Source: Bdellovibrionales bacterium | GTDB taxonomy: Bacteria > Bdellovibrionota > UBA1018 > CAIMNF01 | Length of the DNA: 64,000 bases | Direction of reading: 5' to 3' | Assembly (NCBI GenBank): GCA_018266375.1 | Contig: JAFEAO010000003.1 | Coordinates: 127,578 to 191,577 of the forward strand | Shown here: in pieces, positions 61,095 to 64,000 of the stretch | How the letters are laid out: each line of letters starts with the position of its first letter | How positions within the stretch are numbered: the stretch's first letter is position 1 | Notes under the pieces: model-generated | The model's database searches: none | What the model saw: only the letters and a program-made list of their open reading frames with translations | Told to the model about the DNA's origin: nothing | Program-made: the position numbers and the translations under genes

Positions 61095-62498
61095 TTGGAA
61101 AAACCAGACGTGATCAATAATACGATTTCAGAGCGTAAATACGCCGACCGGCTCAACGAAACCTTGTTGTATGACGAGGCCGGAAAAATCACGCGCACGA
61201 TGGGCCTGATCTACGAAGCCTATCTCCCGGGCGCTTCGATCGGTTCGATCTGTGATGTGTACTTGTCGAGCCACGACGAAGGTACCACCACTTTGGAAGC
61301 GGAAATCGTCGGGTTTCGCGATAAACGTGTTTATCTCATGCCTTACGACGAAGTGTCGGGCATCAACAACGATAGCATCGTAAAACTTAAAGCCAGGGCG
61401 TCTTCTTTCTTGGTTTCTCCTTCGCTCTTGGGTCGTGTGATCGATGGTCGCGGTAATCCGATAGATGGAAAAGGACCGCTTTACTCACCCGAGCATCCGG
61501 TCGAACATCGTGCACTGTACAACAAACCTGCGGATCCGCTTTCTCGTACCGTGATCACGGAGCCGCTCGACCTCGGAGTCCGTGCCTTGAATGGCCTGCT
61601 CACTTGCGGCAAAGGCCAACGGATGGGGATCCTGGCCGGTTCGGGTGTGGGTAAGTCGGTTCTCCTCGGTATGATGGCTCGCAATACCTCAGCCGACGTC
61701 AACGTGATTGCACTGATCGGCGAGCGGGGGCGCGAAGTCCGTGAGTTTATCGAGCGCGACTTGGGCGAAGAAGGTCTCGCGCGTTCGGTCGTGATCGTGG
61801 CGACGTCGGATAGCTCGGCGTTGCTTCGTACGCGCGCTTCATTCCTCGCAGCGACGATCGCGGAATATTTCCGTGACGTGCAAAACCAAGACGTATTGCT
61901 CATGATGGATTCCACGACGCGCTTTGCGATGGCTCAGAGGGAGATCGGTCTCTCACTTGGAGAACCGCCGGCGTCGAAGGGTTACACTCCATCGGTGTTT
62001 GCGATGCTCCCGCGCTTGCTCGAACGTGCAGGAACAGCTGCGAACGGTAAATCGATTACCGGTCTTTATACCGTGCTCGTTGACGGCGACGATATGGATG
62101 AACCGATTGCGGATGCGGCTCGTTCGATCCTGGACGGCCACATCGTTTTATCGCGAAAACTGGCTCAAATGAACCATTTTCCGGCGATTGACGTGCTGGC
62201 GTCGGCGTCGCGCGTGATGAACGCGGTAACGGACGAAAATCACCAAGCTTGGGCAGGCCAGATCAAAGAATGGATGGCGGTTTACAAGCAAGCCGAAGAT
62301 TTGATCAACATCGGCGCGTACGCGCGCGGTTCGAATCCGCGCATCGATCAGGCGATCGCTGTTCACGAGCGCACGACTCAGTTTTTGAGACAGAGGACCA
62401 ACGAGCCCGCGTCGTTTGCTGATTCGCTGGGTGGCTTGCATTCGATCTTTCGTTCAGGCGAAGCGTTCGCTCAGGCCGCGGCGGATCAGAAGAAGTAG
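61095..62498 (+). CDS. fliI: Flagellum-specific ATPase FliI
   Basis: Hexameric ATPase for flagellar type III export, 467 aa. Walker A is ILAGSGVGKSVLL, Walker B lies in VLLMMDSTTRFAMAQREIGL, and NPRIDQAIAVHERTTQFLRQ closes the domain. The reading frame offers a TTG at 61095 or a GTG at 61110 as start; no ATG lies at a reasonable place, so translation starts at a non-ATG codon. Unlike most flagellar operons it is followed by an antisense gene rather than fliJ. Confidence 0.95.
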   Translation: MEKPDVINNTISERKYADRLNETLLYDEAGKITRTMGLIYEAYLPGASIGSICDVYLSSHDEGTTTLEAEIVGFRDKRVYLMPYDEVSGINNDSIVKLKARASSFLVSPSLLGRVIDGRGNPIDGKGPLYSPEHPVEHRALYNKPADPLSRTVITEPLDLGVRALNGLLTCGKGQRMGILAGSGVGKSVLLGMMARNTSADVNVIALIGERGREVREFIERDLGEEGLARSVVIVATSDSSALLRTRASFLAATIAEYFRDVQNQDVLLMMDSTTRFAMAQREIGLSLGEPPASKGYTPSVFAMLPRLLERAGTAANGKSITGLYTVLVDGDDMDEPIADAARSILDGHIVLSRKLAQMNHFPAIDVLASASRVMNAVTDENHQAWAGQIKEWMAVYKQAEDLINIGAYARGSNPRIDQAIAVHERTTQFLRQRTNEPASFADSLGGLHSIFRSGEAFAQAAADQKK

Positions 62499-62500
62499 AT

Positions 62501-63571
62501 TTATCCCCGCAACGATTTTAACGTGCGCAAGAAATTCCTGCCAAGCACGTTTTGCACGCACTCCGGTTTCCAACCTCGATTGAGCATGATCTGTACAAGC
62601 TTCGGGAGCTCGAGGCAGGTACGCATATCGGCAGGCGGGACGATCATTCCGTCCCAATCGCTGCCTAAGCTCGCCGAGTGCTCGCCGCCGACCTTGATGA
62701 TGTGCTCGAGATGTTTGACGATCGATTCGGCTTTGCCGCTAAACCAAGGATCGCCCAAAAATGATGATTGATACATCACTCCGATGGTTCCGCCGGTGCT
62801 GGCGATGACCCGAATCTGCTCGTTGTCCAGATTTCGCCAGTGATCGTGAACGCCTTTGACTCCGGTGTGAGTGACGATCAACGGCTGACTCTTATCGTGC
62901 ATTTCGACCGCATGAAAAAAACCTTCGCGCGAGATATGAGCGAGATCTACAAAAATTTTTGCGGCGTTCAAACGCTGTACATATTCGCGGCCGTAGTCGG
63001 TAAGGCCGGTGACCTTGAGGAGCCCCGCAGATGGTGCGCTCGTGCAACCCAAGCTTGACGTCGAGAGGTGGACTAGGGTCACTCGCATCAAATCGTTCTT
63101 GATTTGATCAAGCGTGGCTTCACAGCGTTCGGTAGAATCGCCAAGAGCGTTTCCACCTTGAATTGATAAAAATACCGCATGTTTTCCGGCTTTTTTAGCA
63201 TCTTGGTATTCTTGAACGTTGTGACAAAGGTGAGCTTTGTCTTGCGCGCCGGCAAAGATCTTGCGGATGCGATCGAAGTTTTTAACCGCATTTTCAGAAC
63301 GTGCCTTCGCGCTTCGAAACGGTTGCGTGGTCACCGACCACATTCCACCAGTGACCTGCGCCTCACGGATGCGTGGTAGATCCACTTGGCCAGCAAAACA
63401 CGCCCGCGTCGGTCCGGTACCATGACGTTTGGTGAGGTCGTAATTGAAGATACGAGTCCAGATAAAGGTGTCGATGTGCAAGTCGATCACGTCGCTTGAG
63501 AGATAGAGATCGATCGCTTCGCGGGATATCCCGAGTCTCGACGCCCATTGTTGGCGTGCAGCTGCTTCCAT
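62501..63571 (-). CDS. Membrane-dipeptidase-like protein (M19) with altered bridging residue
   Basis: TIM-barrel hydrolase of 356 aa related to renal dipeptidase. Metal ligands HID (H32, D34), H212 (DLAHISR) and H235 (VTHTG) are present, as is GSDWDG. The bridging glutamate that normally reads (A/V)EGG is glutamine: SIQGGNAL, Q138, codon CAA. Activity may therefore be reduced or changed. No signal peptide, so cytoplasmic. It lies antisense between fliI (2 bases away) and fliJ, interrupting the flagellar operon, an odd location suggesting insertion or rearrangement. Confidence 0.85.
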   Translation of the reverse strand: MEAAARQQWASRLGISREAIDLYLSSDVIDLHIDTFIWTRIFNYDLTKRHGTGPTRACFAGQVDLPRIREAQVTGGMWSVTTQPFRSAKARSENAVKNFDRIRKIFAGAQDKAHLCHNVQEYQDAKKAGKHAVFLSIQGGNALGDSTERCEATLDQIKNDLMRVTLVHLSTSSLGCTSAPSAGLLKVTGLTDYGREYVQRLNAAKIFVDLAHISREGFFHAVEMHDKSQPLIVTHTGVKGVHDHWRNLDNEQIRVIASTGGTIGVMYQSSFLGDPWFSGKAESIVKHLEHIIKVGGEHSASLGSDWDGMIVPPADMRTCLELPKLVQIMLNRGWKPECVQNVLGRNFLRTLKSLRG

Positions 63572-63599
63572 TGTTTTATGCTATCAGAAAAGCGAATTG

Positions 63600-63753
63600 T
63601 TAAAACACTTGGCCACTAGGTGAGGACTCCGTGCGTGCGGCCTGTATTTTCGAATTGCCTTTAATGCGGTCTAAGTAACGGCTCACGAATTTGTCCTGCG
63701 GATCAAACTTGGCGCGTTGATCGTTGTTTGCGACCGGACGGAACCCGGCGGGT
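63600..63753 (-). pseudogene. Decayed gene remnant upstream of the dipeptidase
   Basis: A 50-codon open frame from just after a TGA (63754-63756) to a TAA (63600-63602), with no start codon. It begins PAGFRPVANNDQ and includes AKFDPQDKFVSRYLD. The GFRPVAN string resembles the closing strand of formylglycine-generating-enzyme (SUMF1) domains; in another frame just upstream, GYYYMGMTRRV also fits such a domain. Frame changes and stops mark it as broken. Identity is tentative; the rest of 63754-63943 has no gene apart from the fliJ leader. Confidence 0.35.
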
Positions 63754-63943
63754 CATTCCCATATAGTAATACCCTCAGAAGCGTCAAAAAGGTATCGAAG
63801 AAGCGACCGAGTGGAGATATATATCAGTTATGTACTAAATTCTTGAGTGTTTTACCGCATAAAGGTGTAAAAGGTGCCTAGCCGGACAGGCAATCTTTTC
63901 AGTCTAGATATTTATTACACAATGTTTGAAAATTAAAAGAGAC

Positions 63944-64000
63944 ATGGCTAAGTTCAAATTTCAACTTGAAGCGGTAGAGAAGGTTAGAATTCAAAAAGAG
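63944..64000 (+). CDS. fliJ: Flagellar export chaperone FliJ (start only)
   Basis: The first 19 codons of a gene cut by the window edge. They read MAKFKFQLEAVEKVRIQKE, the typical start of FliJ, the coiled-coil export chaperone that works with FliH and FliI. A weak purine-rich AAAAGAG precedes the ATG. Because the dipeptidase gene lies between, fliJ must be transcribed from its own promoter in 63760-63940, where I see no clear consensus. Confidence 0.75.
   Translation, partial: MAKFKFQLEAVEKVRIQKE

Noticed and set aside
63600..63753. Photolyase/cryptochrome C-terminal fragment
   Set aside because: The AKFDPQDKFVSRYLD string fits loosely, but GFRPVAN fits a SUMF1-like ending better; neither is firm, so it is listed only as a remnant.
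63860..63900. Sigma-28-like TAAA...GCCG upstream of fliJ
   Set aside because: The spacing is 17 rather than 15 bases and the -10 is GCCGGACA, so the match is poor.

Overview
The window looks like chromosome of a Bdellovibrionota bacterium (Bdellovibrio-like, Gram-negative, flagellated). This rests on protein content, not on a marker gene: a TIGR02147-family regulator, many secreted hydrolases and small exported proteins, a Mla lipid-transport operon, a Tad-type secretin/ATPase pair and a large flagellar basal-body operon. No rRNA, tRNA, CRISPR, insertion sequence or phage was seen. Genes are dense and on both strands.

Layout. 1-1850: a TolC-type efflux channel (cut by the window edge) divergent from a TetR regulator. 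1.9-5.6 kb: TrmO, Dps, a secreted phospholipase-D-like protein and a secreted trypsin-like protease, with several long hairpins between them. 5.8-9.0 kb: a eukaryote-like (type 2) isoleucyl-tRNA synthetase. 9.3-12.8 kb: small exported proteins, two paralogous outer-membrane barrels and an M28 peptidase. 13-15.8 kb: FtsK. 15.8-20.4 kb: a four-gene surface-polysaccharide cluster built around an NfrB-like glycosyltransferase. 20.6-28.6 kb: CCA-adding enzyme, two unknown exported proteins (one with a HEAT-like half), two glycosyltransferases and a subtilase lipoprotein. 28.9-34 kb: an NFACT protein, a large aminopeptidase P and an RlmI-like methyltransferase. 34-40 kb: a TIGR02147 regulator paired with a secreted HExxH protein, a cyanophycinase-like peptidase, and LysM and TPR envelope proteins. 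40-44.4 kb: a minimal Tad-like secretion locus split over two strands, with a triple-repeat exported protein inside it. 44.4-48.6 kb: an HNH protein, a tiny very basic protein, metK behind a strongly folded leader, and an AAA+ enhancer-binding-protein relative that lacks GAFTGA. 49.5-52.5 kb: a Mla operon. 52.6-62.5 kb: TPR protein, second GAFTGA-less AAA+ regulator, flgB, flgC, fliE, fliF, fliG, fliH and fliI in one run. An antisense dipeptidase and a decayed gene remnant then separate fliI from fliJ, which runs off the end.

Most worth following: the NfrB-like glycosyltransferase / barrel / DUF2334 cluster, which lacks the c-di-GMP-binding domain of E. coli NfrB; the two AAA+ regulators with a deleted sigma-54 contact loop and altered Walker B; the multi-hairpin metK leader; the 41-residue basic protein; the long perfect hairpins; and the dipeptidase with a substituted metal-bridging residue inserted into the flagellar operon. 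All family calls come from reading motifs; no database search was possible.
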